DNA of 28,076 nucleotides, taken from positions 1 to 28,076 of the forward strand of contig DALZZL010000035.1 of assembly GCA_031987425.1 (NCBI GenBank), read 5' to 3'. A program made the position numbers and the translations under genes. Shown here piece after piece: positions 7,661 through 14,271 of the stretch. This DNA comes from Stenotrophomonas_A sp002429615 (GTDB lineage Bacteria > Pseudomonadota > Gammaproteobacteria > Xanthomonadales > Xanthomonadaceae). Within the stretch, counting starts at the first letter, position 1, and each line of letters begins with the position of its first letter. The notes below the pieces were generated by a model that was given only the letters and a program-made list of their open reading frames with translations, was not told the DNA's origin and searched no databases.

Positions 7661-8965
7661 ATGAGCGTCGCCGCCGTTTCCGTTCCACCCGCCAATTCCA
7701 CGCGACGGGTCCTGCTGGCCAGCCTGGTCGGCACCACGATCGAATTCTTCGATTTCTACATCTACGCCACCGCCGCTGTGCTGGTGTTCCCCACGCTGTT
7801 CTTTCCCGCCGGTGATGCCAGCGCGGCACGGCTGCAGTCGCTGGCGACGTTCGCGGTGGCGTTCATCGCGCGCCCGGTGGGCTCGGCGTTGTTCGGCCAC
7901 TTCGGCGACCGCATCGGCCGCAAGGCCACGCTGGTGGCGGCGCTGCTGACGATGGGCGTTTCCACGGTGACCATCGGCCTGCTGCCGGGTTACGCGCAGA
8001 TCGGCGTGTGGGCGCCCGCGCTGCTGGCGCTGTGCCGTTTCGGCCAGGGCCTGGGCCTGGGCGGAGAGTGGGGCGGGGCGGTGCTGCTGGCGACCGAGAA
8101 CGCACCGCCGGGCAAGCGTGCGTGGTACGGGATGTTTCCGCAGTTTGGCGCGCCGTTGGGCTTCCTGCTCTCGACGTCCACGTTCCTGCTGCTGGGCGGC
8201 GTGCTGAGCGACGCGCAGTTCATTGCCTGGGGTTGGCGCATTCCCTTCATCGCCAGTGCGCTGCTGGTGCTGGTCGGCCTGTGGGTGCGGCTGAGCATCA
8301 CCGAGACCCCGGATTTCCAGCGTGCCATCGACCGCGCCGAGCGCGTGCGCCTGCCGCTGCGCACGGTGTTGTCGCGGCACGCGGTGGAGGTGGTGCTGGG
8401 CACGCTGGCGACGTTCGCCACCTTCGCGCTGTTCTACCTGATGACGGTATGGGCGCTGGGCCACGGCACGGCGAAGCTGGGGTATCCGAAGGAGGAATTC
8501 CTGCTGTTGCAGATGGCCGGCATCGTGTTCTTCGCGCTGGGCATTCCGGTATCGGCGCGGTGGGGTGACCGTGGTGGTACCGCGCCGGCGATGGTGATCG
8601 CCAGTATCTGCATCATCGCCTTCGGGCTGTGCTTCGCGCCGCTGTTCGTGGCCGGCGACGCGCTGCGCGTGCTGGTGTTCCTGGCGGTGGGGTTCTTCTT
8701 CATGGGCCTGACCTACGGGCCGTGCGGGACGCTGCTGTCCCAGCTGTACCCGGTGCAGGTGCGGTATACGGGCGCGTCGTTGTCGTTCAACCTGGCGGGG
8801 ATCCTGGGGGCGGCGCCGGCGCCTTATATTGCGACCACGCTGGCGGAGCGGTATGGGTTGGCGGCGGTGGGGGCGTATCTGGCGGTGGCGGCGGCGATCA
8901 GTCTGGGGGCGTTGCTGCTGTCGCGGCGGTATTTGGGGGGCGTGGATCGACCGGAGACGTTGTGA
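7661..8965 (+). CDS. MFS transporter, metabolite:H+ symporter (MHS) family
   Basis: 434 aa with about 12 predicted transmembrane helices. Family marks: the start TTIEFFDFYIYATAA in helix 1, FGDRIGRKATL in the loop after helix 2 (MFS motif A), and the long RFGQGLGLGGEWGGAVLLA in helix 4 that is characteristic of the MHS group (ShiA, ProP, KgtP relatives). These proteins import organic acids, betaines or amino-acid-like solutes with protons; the substrate here cannot be read from sequence. It lies 90 bp after puuC on the same strand but has its own operator-like repeat. No good Shine-Dalgarno is visible before ATG 7661. Codon use toward the 3' end becomes very G-rich. A pathway intermediate as substrate is possible but unproven. 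Confidence 0.85.
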   Translation: MSVAAVSVPPANSTRRVLLASLVGTTIEFFDFYIYATAAVLVFPTLFFPAGDASAARLQSLATFAVAFIARPVGSALFGHFGDRIGRKATLVAALLTMGVSTVTIGLLPGYAQIGVWAPALLALCRFGQGLGLGGEWGGAVLLATENAPPGKRAWYGMFPQFGAPLGFLLSTSTFLLLGGVLSDAQFIAWGWRIPFIASALLVLVGLWVRLSITETPDFQRAIDRAERVRLPLRTVLSRHAVEVVLGTLATFATFALFYLMTVWALGHGTAKLGYPKEEFLLLQMAGIVFFALGIPVSARWGDRGGTAPAMVIASICIIAFGLCFAPLFVAGDALRVLVFLAVGFFFMGLTYGPCGTLLSQLYPVQVRYTGASLSFNLAGILGAAPAPYIATTLAERYGLAAVGAYLAVAAAISLGALLLSRRYLGGVDRPETL

Positions 8966-9017
8966 GGGCATCTGGCGTGTCGCTCTTGGTCCGGGCAAAG
9001 CGAGCGGGGGAGTTCAC

Positions 9018-9341
9018 ATGTCATTGCCGACGCAATTCCATGGACTGCTCGCGGGCGGTGCCATTTTTCTGTTGTTGGGCATGGGAATGATCCATGTCAC
9101 CTGGATCAATCCATCTTCGCGACTTCGCCCATTGCTGAAAGCGCGATGGCAGCTATTTGGGCGCAGTGCCTCGAAGTCCGGTGCTGCGGGTCAGGCTGCC
9201 AGTCTGCTAATGATGGGCGTCGTGTCGCTGCTGACGGCGGCGGGATCGCCCCTCATTAAGGTGGGACTCGCTGTGTTGGGGGTGGTCGTCTTGCTCACCG
9301 GGATTGCCAGGCTCGCCGACCTGAGAGACGACGAGTTGTAG
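9018..9341 (+). CDS. Small membrane protein of unknown function
   Basis: 107 aa from ATG 9018, chosen because a strong Shine-Dalgarno (GGGGGAG) sits 6 bp upstream. Sequence beyond this start in the same frame overlaps the transporter gene and is a shadow. Three hydrophobic segments are visible at about 9-28, 60-77 and 80-97, separated by a basic stretch (SSRLRPLLKARW), so a small inner-membrane protein is likely. It ends ADLRDDEL. I do not recognise the family. Less GC-extreme composition marks the start of the accessory patch that continues to about 10.4 kb. Similar small membrane proteins occur among polymorphic-toxin immunity genes, but nothing here proves that role. Confidence 0.6.
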   Translation: MSLPTQFHGLLAGGAIFLLLGMGMIHVTWINPSSRLRPLLKARWQLFGRSASKSGAAGQAASLLMMGVVSLLTAAGSPLIKVGLAVLGVVVLLTGIARLADLRDDEL

Positions 9342-9440
9342 TATCCGCTCTGGGTCGATGGAGGTTGTCGGGGCGTGCTGGCCTCCGCTCCAGACCCGAG
9401 CCGGTCGTTCTTCGCCCATAACGGCGCAAACTGCTCTCCC

Positions 9441-9578
9441 ATGACGACACCCGAGCACTCACGTCTGATCAACGCGGCCGCCAAGGCGACCCTTGGCCCG
9501 CTGGGTTGTGTACAAAAGGGCCGTTCTAGAACGTGGTTTGACGACAGGGCCCCGACAACCGCCGCCATCGGCGCTTAG
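9441..9578 (+). pseudogene. Truncated DUF4304-like gene remnant
   Basis: From ATG 9441 the product is MTTPEHSRLINAAAKATLGP followed by LGCVQKGRSRTWFDD, then diverges and stops at 9578 after 45 residues. The segment KGRSRTWFDD resembles the start of DUF4304-type proteins as I remember them, in which a Trp-rich beta-sheet continues for another hundred or so residues. Nothing downstream in any forward frame restores that continuation, so I read this as the head of a gene cut by a deletion. The assignment rests on a short match and is tentative. Confidence 0.4.
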
Positions 9579-9694
9579 CGGATTTCAATAGCCGGACCTA
9601 GGGGTCCATCTGGTTAGGTAGTCAGGACGCATAGATGCCTTCATGCATGCTTCGGGCTTCGGGATCAACGACCAAGGTTCGTAAGTTTCTCGCA

Positions 9695-10045
9695 ATGTCC
9701 TCATTCCAACCCACCCGCGTCTTCTGGCAGGGTGATCCTGGCTTTTTAGAGAGCCGAGGCCCCATCAAGACGTCCGGCTTCAACATCTTGCTATCCAGCG
9801 CCGATGGAATTGCCGCCCAAGCAACGCAAGCGGCCCGATTCATCCGCAAGCATAAGCAAGACCTCCTTCTTCTCCGGAGCCTGGGGTTCTCGGCCAGCAC
9901 GATCGACTTCGGCGTCTATGATCTGGCTACCGATGATCGCCCGTGGCCTAGCTACCGGATCCCACACCAGGTCGTCGCCTTGGCTGGCGAGCTTGGCTGT
10001 AGCATTGCGCTGTCGTTCTATGGCGTGCCACCGGATGCGCCCTGA
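9695..10045 (+). CDS. Hypothetical protein, immunity-protein-like
   Basis: 116 aa if started at ATG 9695 (MSSFQPTRVFWQGDPGFLES); the frame is open from an ATG at 9635, but those residues look non-coding. No strong Shine-Dalgarno is seen for either. The protein has a predicted alpha/beta pattern: beta strand FNILLSSADG, helix AAQATQAARFIRKHKQDLLL, strand TIDFGVYDL, helix PHQVVALAGELG, strand CSIALSFYG. This resembles small intracellular immunity-type or DUF4279-like proteins. I do not recognise a precise family. It lies in the less GC-extreme patch between a truncated gene and another small hypothetical. Confidence 0.5.
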   Translation: MSSFQPTRVFWQGDPGFLESRGPIKTSGFNILLSSADGIAAQATQAARFIRKHKQDLLLLRSLGFSASTIDFGVYDLATDDRPWPSYRIPHQVVALAGELGCSIALSFYGVPPDAP

Positions 10046-10180
10046 CAATCAGGCCGACGCATCATTGAGGCCGGAAGCCGCGAGGGATAGTGGCAAGGCC
10101 GTCGAACTCATGCCCATCGACTTCCATCTGGGCGGATAACGCAAGTCCGAAGTCCACCGCCCTGTATCGGCGAGAAAGCC

Positions 10181-10420
10181 ATGAAATACGCAAGCGGCAT
10201 CGAAATCGAGCCTGGCGACATCGTGAGCATCGACACCGTATACCGAGGCAAGGTCGTCGCTTCGATGGACACGGGAAGGTGTCTGCCGGGTCACGAGAGT
10301 TGGGGGTATCTCGGTGTAGGCATCATGGTCGACACCGACTTCGGCGGCCTGGTTCACTACACTGCCGAGTCAGCGCTCGATGAGATCGAACTCATCGAAC
10401 GCCCGGTACGCGGTGCATAA
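10181..10420 (+). CDS. Small beta-rich hypothetical protein, immunity-like
   Basis: 79 aa beginning MKYASGIEIEPGDIVSIDTV, with a weak purine-rich site (GAGAAAG) just before ATG 10181. The pattern 'MKY.DG.EI..GD.V' then 'G.VVAS.DT' then 'W.YLG.GI..DT.FGGLVHY' and a closing DEIELIER is one I remember from short proteins found near polymorphic toxin or contact-dependent inhibition loci, but I cannot name a family. It is probably an all-beta, SH3-like fold. No toxin gene is visible in this window, so if it is an immunity gene it is an orphan. Confidence 0.55.
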   Translation: MKYASGIEIEPGDIVSIDTVYRGKVVASMDTGRCLPGHESWGYLGVGIMVDTDFGGLVHYTAESALDEIELIERPVRGA

Positions 10421-10473
10421 CCTTGGATTCTGAGCCGGTTGTTGGCTCTTTATAATGCGGCCAACCACATGCC

Positions 10474-10935
10474 TCACCCAAACAACCGTCGCAACGTCCG
10501 CGACAACCACCGCCCCTCTTCGTGCTCGCGCGTGAACCGGTTGAGATGCCGCTTCACCGTCTCCGCATACGCCTGGTCATCCCCGCGGATATGGTTGAAC
10601 AGCCAGCGCGCCAGCATCGCGCGCAGCTCGTCGGCGATATCCTCGCCGGCAGCGAATCGCAGCCGGTATTCCATCACCCGCTTGCCGAACACCTCATGCA
10701 CGCGCTTGTGCGCCGCGCAGAACGGGTAGCCCGCTTCCTCCATCAACTCCTCCTCGAAGGCGAAGTGGGACAGCGTGTAGTCCACCAGTTCGTCGATCAC
10801 CTCGGCTACCGCCATCGGTTCCAGGCTATGCCGCGCCACGTGCAGATGGTTGATCATCTCCACGATGCGCTGGTGCTGATGATCGATCACCTCGATGCCG
10901 GTGTTGAGTTCTTCCTGCCAGGTCAGCAGCGCCAT
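10474..10935 (-). CDS. Bacteriohemerythrin (non-haem di-iron O2-binding protein)
   Basis: 153 aa from ATG 10935, which has an excellent Shine-Dalgarno (GAGGGGGAAAG); the frame continues upstream to an ATG at 11007, but that would read through the FNR-type box. It is a single-domain four-helix hemerythrin with the full ligand set visible: H21 (IDHQHQRIVEMIN), H57 and E61 (HFAFEEE), H76 and H80 (HKRVH), H115 and D119 (HIRGD). Proteins of this type bind O2 reversibly and are thought to deliver or sense oxygen in microaerobic cells. A basic C-terminal tail (KRHLNRFTREHEEGRWL) extends beyond the last ligand. Upstream sits a perfect TTGAT-N4-ATCAA palindrome, suggesting induction at low oxygen. The diguanylate cyclase gene ends 107 bp upstream on the same strand. 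Confidence 0.92.
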   Translation of the reverse strand: MALLTWQEELNTGIEVIDHQHQRIVEMINHLHVARHSLEPMAVAEVIDELVDYTLSHFAFEEELMEEAGYPFCAAHKRVHEVFGKRVMEYRLRFAAGEDIADELRAMLARWLFNHIRGDDQAYAETVKRHLNRFTREHEEGRWLSRTLRRLFG

Positions 10936-10991
10936 CGTCTTTCCCCCTCTTATGTGAGCGGGGTCAGCATGGCGGTGCGACGAAAGCGCGG

Positions 10992-11009
10992 CCTTGATCC
11001 GGATCAAGG
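10992..11009 (-). promoter_or_regulatory. FNR/Anr-type box in the bacteriohemerythrin promoter
   Basis: CCTTGATCCGGATCAAGG is a perfect 18-bp palindrome containing the FNR/Anr consensus TTGAT-N4-ATCAA (10994-11007). Its centre lies 65 bp upstream of the hemerythrin ATG. A candidate -10 (CATGCT, minus strand, 10971-10966) would put the start of transcription near 10959, placing the box at about -41, the class II activator position. The regulator itself is not encoded in this window. Confidence 0.7.
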
Positions 11010-11011
11010 CA

Positions 11012-11029
11012 CGCCGGCGCCCGCCGGCG
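11012..11029 (-). terminator. GC hairpin after the diguanylate cyclase gene
   Basis: CGCCGGCG occurs twice (11012-11019 and 11022-11029). The octamer is self-complementary, so the transcript can fold into a GC hairpin 14-31 nt after the stop at 11043. There is no T-tract, so it would be a weak or Rho-assisted terminator that separates the cyclase transcript from the hemerythrin promoter. Confidence 0.35.
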
Positions 11030-11042
11030 CAGGGGGCGCGGG

Positions 11043-12362
11043 TTACGCCGCGGCGGCGCCGGCCGGCAGCGCGTAGCTCAGCCGATTGCGGCCGGCGGCC
11101 TTGGCCAGGTACAGGTGCTTGTCGGCCTCGCCGAGCAGATGGTGCAGCGATTCGTCATGGCGGCGTGCGGTGCAGAAGCCGATGCTGACCGTCATGCGCA
11201 GTTCCTGCCCGCCCACCGGTACCCGTAGCGCTTCGATGCGCTGGCGCAGCTGCTCGAAATAGTCCACCGCCTCATCCGGCGCCAGGCCCGGCACCAGCAG
11301 GCAGAATTCCTCGCCGCCGAAGCGCGCGGCCAGGTCCTGCGGGCGCGCATGCGCCGCCACGGTCGAGGCCACCGCGCGCAGTGCGTCGTCGCCGGCCTCG
11401 TGGCCCCAGGTGTCGTTGATGTGCTTGAAGTGGTCGATGTCCAGCATCGCCGCGGTCACGCTGTGGCGCTCGGACAGCAGGCGCGGCAGCGTGCGCTGGC
11501 TCTGTTCCAGGAAGTGTCGGCGGTTGGGCAGGCCGGTGAGGTAGTCGCGGGTGGCCAGGTCCTGCAGCGTGCCGATCAGCTCCAGCTGGTCGATGTTCTG
11601 CGAGACGCGGCAGAAGAATTCCTCGCGCGAGAACGGCTTGCGCAGGAAGTCGTTGGCGCCGTTCTTGAGGAAGCGCGGGATCAGCGAGGGGTCGGTGTTG
11701 CCGGAAATGCCGATCACCGCGACCTTGTCGCGACTGCGCAGGCTGCGCAGCCGGCGGGTGAATTCCACCCCCTCCATGCCGGGCATCTCCTGGTCCACGA
11801 TCGCCAGGCGGATGCTCGGGTCCTGCTCGATCGCCTGCAGGCCGGCGGCACCGTCGGCGACGGCGACCACGCGGTAGCCATACATCTGCAGCAGGCTCGC
11901 CGCATAGGTGCGCGCGGACAGCGAATCATCCACCACCAGCGCCGAGATGCGCCGGTTGCGCTCCAGGCGCTGCACCAGCCAGGCCAGGTAGTCGATGCTG
12001 CCCGGGGCGTTCTTCACCACGTAGTCGATGATCTGCTGCTGCAGCACGCGCCGGCGCAGGTCCTCGTCGTAGACGCCGCTCACCACCACCGTGGGCAGGT
12101 TGCGCGCGGTGAAGAACTCCACCACCTGGTCGCGGTCGCCATCCACCAGCACCAGGCCGGTGAGCGCCAGGAACCAGCCCTGTTCCTCGTCCAGCACGCG
12201 CGCCGCTTCGGCCAGCGTGGAGACCACGGTGACCGGCAGTTCGACACGCTGTTCGATGGCTTCGCGCAGCAACGTGGTGAACGTGCGCGAATTCTCCACC
12301 AGCAGGATGCGCTGGGGGAGGGAGCCTTCGTCGAAATCGCGGACGGGGGCGGTGGCAGACAT
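11043..12362 (-). CDS. Diguanylate cyclase with two receiver domains (REC-REC-GGDEF)
   Basis: 439 aa from ATG 12362 (MSATAPVRDF); the longer open frame upstream is a shadow of the glycosidase gene. Domain 1 (about 18-135) is a degenerate receiver: the acidic pair is reduced to VEN (22-24) and the usual phospho-Asp position falls on Thr68/Gly69, although K117 remains. Domain 2 (about 140-255) is a complete receiver with D145/D146, phospho-acceptor D190 (IVDQEMPGMEG), S220 and K242-P243. The GGDEF domain (about 270-430) has DYLTGLPNRR, the active site GGEEF (349-353) and an inhibitory I-site R340-x-x-D343 exactly five residues before it. It should make c-di-GMP from GTP under phosphorelay control, with product inhibition. 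The cognate kinase is not in the window. It diverges from the glycosidase gene. Confidence 0.9.
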   Translation of the reverse strand: MSATAPVRDFDEGSLPQRILLVENSRTFTTLLREAIEQRVELPVTVVSTLAEAARVLDEEQGWFLALTGLVLVDGDRDQVVEFFTARNLPTVVVSGVYDEDLRRRVLQQQIIDYVVKNAPGSIDYLAWLVQRLERNRRISALVVDDSLSARTYAASLLQMYGYRVVAVADGAAGLQAIEQDPSIRLAIVDQEMPGMEGVEFTRRLRSLRSRDKVAVIGISGNTDPSLIPRFLKNGANDFLRKPFSREEFFCRVSQNIDQLELIGTLQDLATRDYLTGLPNRRHFLEQSQRTLPRLLSERHSVTAAMLDIDHFKHINDTWGHEAGDDALRAVASTVAAHARPQDLAARFGGEEFCLLVPGLAPDEAVDYFEQLRQRIEALRVPVGGQELRMTVSIGFCTARRHDESLHHLLGEADKHLYLAKAAGRNRLSYALPAGAAAA

Positions 12363-12566
12363 GGATCCGGGTGGCAAGCGGAGGGAGTCGCCAGAGGTAG
12401 CGGCCCTGCGGCGGAAAACTTGAGCTAATTCACGAAATCGGCCCGGAAACGCCGCCGGACAGGCATTGGATGCGTCGCATGGTCGCGGCCGCGGCCACGT
12501 GATGTTGTGCGTGAGCCGCCGGCATTGCCCACGGCACGACTTCAATCCAGTCCTTGGGAGGACCTC

Positions 12567-14066
12567 ATGACCGACCCCCGTTCCATTCCCCGCCGCCTGC
12601 TGGTGCCGGGGCTGCTTGCCTTGTCCGTCGCCGCGATCGCCAGCGCGTCCGTCTCCAGTTCCACGGTGGTGCCGGAGGACCGTCGCCGCGCCACCCCCGC
12701 GCAGCTGCCGGACCCGGCCTGGCGCCGCCGCCAGGCCGCGATGCCGCTGGTGCTCGGCCCGGCGGAGCGCCAGGCCGAGAACGAGCGCCTGGAGGTGCGG
12801 GCGTATGCCGAGAAGATGTGGAACGCGATCCAGCTGTTCGACACCGGCAAGGCGCTGCCTTCGGACAAGCTGTGCTTCGAGGACGATGGCAGCATCTCGC
12901 GCACCGACTACACCTTCATCGCCAACATCGGCGCCTACGTGTGGAGTGTGCTTGGCGCGCGTGACCTCGGCCTGATCGGCGAGGCGGCGGCGCGGCAGAA
13001 GCTGCTGCCGCTGCTGGATGCGGTCGAGCGCCTGCAGGACCAGGCCGCCGCGGCCGGCGCGCCGGGCGGCATGCTGGCCTGGGCGGCCAAGGTGGACGGG
13101 CCGCGGATCGACGGCAGCACCATCTCCTCGGTGGACAACGCCTGGCTGGCCGCCGGGCTGGCGTTGATCGCCGAGTCCTCGCCCGAGCTGAAGCCGCGCG
13201 CGGAAGCGCTGCTGGCGAAGATGGATTTCGCCACGCTGCTGAATCCGGACAAGGGCCAGTTCTACAACAACTACGACCTGGACGATCGCGCCTTCTCCAA
13301 CGGCACCTACGACCTGATGACCGAGGGACGCTTCATCTCCTACCTGGCGATCGGCGAAGGCGATGTGCCTGGTTCGCAGTATTTCCGCGTCGAGCGCTGG
13401 CCCTGGTGGCGTGGGCAGGACAATGCCGCGCAGTTCCGCGAGTACGAGGGCGTGCGCGTCTACGAGCACACCCAGACCTATGGCGACTTCCGCTTCATGC
13501 CGAACTGGGGCGGCAGCATGTTCGAGACCTTCCTGCCGTTCCTGCTGATTCCCGAGACGCAGTGGGCGCCGGATGCCTGGGGGCGCTCGCATCCGCAGAT
13601 GGCGGCGGCGCAGGTGCGCTACGGGCTGGACAACTACGGCTACTGGGGGTTCTCGCCGTCGATGATCCCGGCCACGCGCGGCTATACCGAGTACGGTGCG
13701 CCGCCGTTGGGCATTGGCGGCTATTCGTCGCTGGGCGAGAACGAGGCCGCGCGGGGCGGGGCGGTGGTGACGCCGCATGCGGTGTTCCTGCCGATCGAGC
13801 TGCAGCCGACCGCCGCGCTGGCGAACCTGAGGAAGCTGCGGGAGAACTTCCCGGGTCTTTACGATGACCAGTACGGGTTCCGTGACAGCGTGGATGTGGG
13901 CACCGGTGCGGTGAGCCAGTGCATGCTGCTGCTGGACCAGGCGATGGCGTTCGGCGCGATGACCAACCAGCTCACCAATGGCGGGCTGCGTCGGTATCTG
14001 GGCGGGCGTTATGACGCCAAGCTGCGGCCGGTGATGGCGCAGGAGCGCTTCTGGTATCCGGACTGA
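12567..14066 (+). CDS. Secreted glucoamylase-like (PF10091/GH144-type) glycoside hydrolase, putative
   Basis: 499 aa from ATG 12567, supported by Shine-Dalgarno GGGAGG; the frame is open from 12507 but without such a site. A basic N-terminus and hydrophobic stretch (PRRLLVPGLLALSVAAIASA) indicate Sec export. The rest looks like an (alpha/alpha)6 barrel: SSVDNAWLAAGLAL, W314-GGSMFE-TFLPFLL, YG-Y-W360-GFSPS, GGAVVTPHAVFLPIELQPTA, then Y436-GFRDSVD and LLLDQAMAF. The same motif order occurs in the 'glucoamylase' family that includes endo-beta-1,2-glucanases (GH144) and the C-terminal parts of cyclic glucan synthases. The likely substrate is a beta-glucan, such as osmoregulated periplasmic glucan. 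The exact specificity and catalytic acid are not assigned. No other glycan genes are nearby. Confidence 0.7.
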   Translation: MTDPRSIPRRLLVPGLLALSVAAIASASVSSSTVVPEDRRRATPAQLPDPAWRRRQAAMPLVLGPAERQAENERLEVRAYAEKMWNAIQLFDTGKALPSDKLCFEDDGSISRTDYTFIANIGAYVWSVLGARDLGLIGEAAARQKLLPLLDAVERLQDQAAAAGAPGGMLAWAAKVDGPRIDGSTISSVDNAWLAAGLALIAESSPELKPRAEALLAKMDFATLLNPDKGQFYNNYDLDDRAFSNGTYDLMTEGRFISYLAIGEGDVPGSQYFRVERWPWWRGQDNAAQFREYEGVRVYEHTQTYGDFRFMPNWGGSMFETFLPFLLIPETQWAPDAWGRSHPQMAAAQVRYGLDNYGYWGFSPSMIPATRGYTEYGAPPLGIGGYSSLGENEAARGGAVVTPHAVFLPIELQPTAALANLRKLRENFPGLYDDQYGFRDSVDVGTGAVSQCMLLLDQAMAFGAMTNQLTNGGLRRYLGGRYDAKLRPVMAQERFWYPD

Positions 14067-14144
14067 CCGCGGCCAGGTGCGGCGACGATCGCGATGCGGT
14101 CGTCGCTGCGCCTGTTGTTCCGTGAATCGTGCGCCATGCGTCCT

Positions 14145-14204
14145 GTAGGAGCGGCTTCAGCCGCGACCGCGGGATATTGCAGTCGCGGCTGAAGCCGCTC
14201 CTAC
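14145..14204. repeat. GTAG-type composite REP (BIME-like, 60 nt), copy 1
   Basis: Two inverted 23-nt REPs (14145-14167 and 14182-14204) separated by 14 nt. Sequence and spacer are almost identical to the unit at 26283-26342, with only three differences that I count, all in the spacer. It lies between the glycosidase gene and the convergent puuB. Such units fold into a long cruciform in mRNA. Confidence 0.9.
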
Positions 14205-14206
14205 AA

Positions 14207-14248
14207 ATGAGGGAATGAGGGAATGAGCGGATGAGGGAATGAGGGGAT
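14207..14248. repeat. Degenerate tandem octamer (GGGAATGA)n
   Basis: About five copies of an 8-bp unit related to GGGAATGA, one with GCGG in place of GGGA, directly abut the REP unit and end about 20 bp before the puuB stop. A simple-sequence tract prone to slippage; no coding role. Confidence 0.6.
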
Positions 14249-14271
14249 ACGCAGGCCAACACCCCCCGCGA

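Noticed and set aside
4952..8998. 1348-codon open frame on the minus strand
   Set aside because: It runs antisense through bauA, puuR, puuC and the transporter, all with clear family motifs. Its translation is low-complexity Arg/His/Gln-rich and matches nothing; it reflects high GC with few stops.
10110..10139. Possible C-terminal remnant (MPIDFHLGG then stop) in the accessory patch
   Set aside because: Too short to identify and no upstream partner in frame. It may be debris from the same event that truncated the DUF4304-like gene, but it cannot be supported as a feature.
11349..12428. 359-codon plus-strand open frame
   Set aside because: Antisense to the diguanylate cyclase; no motif, His/Arg/Gln-rich shadow.
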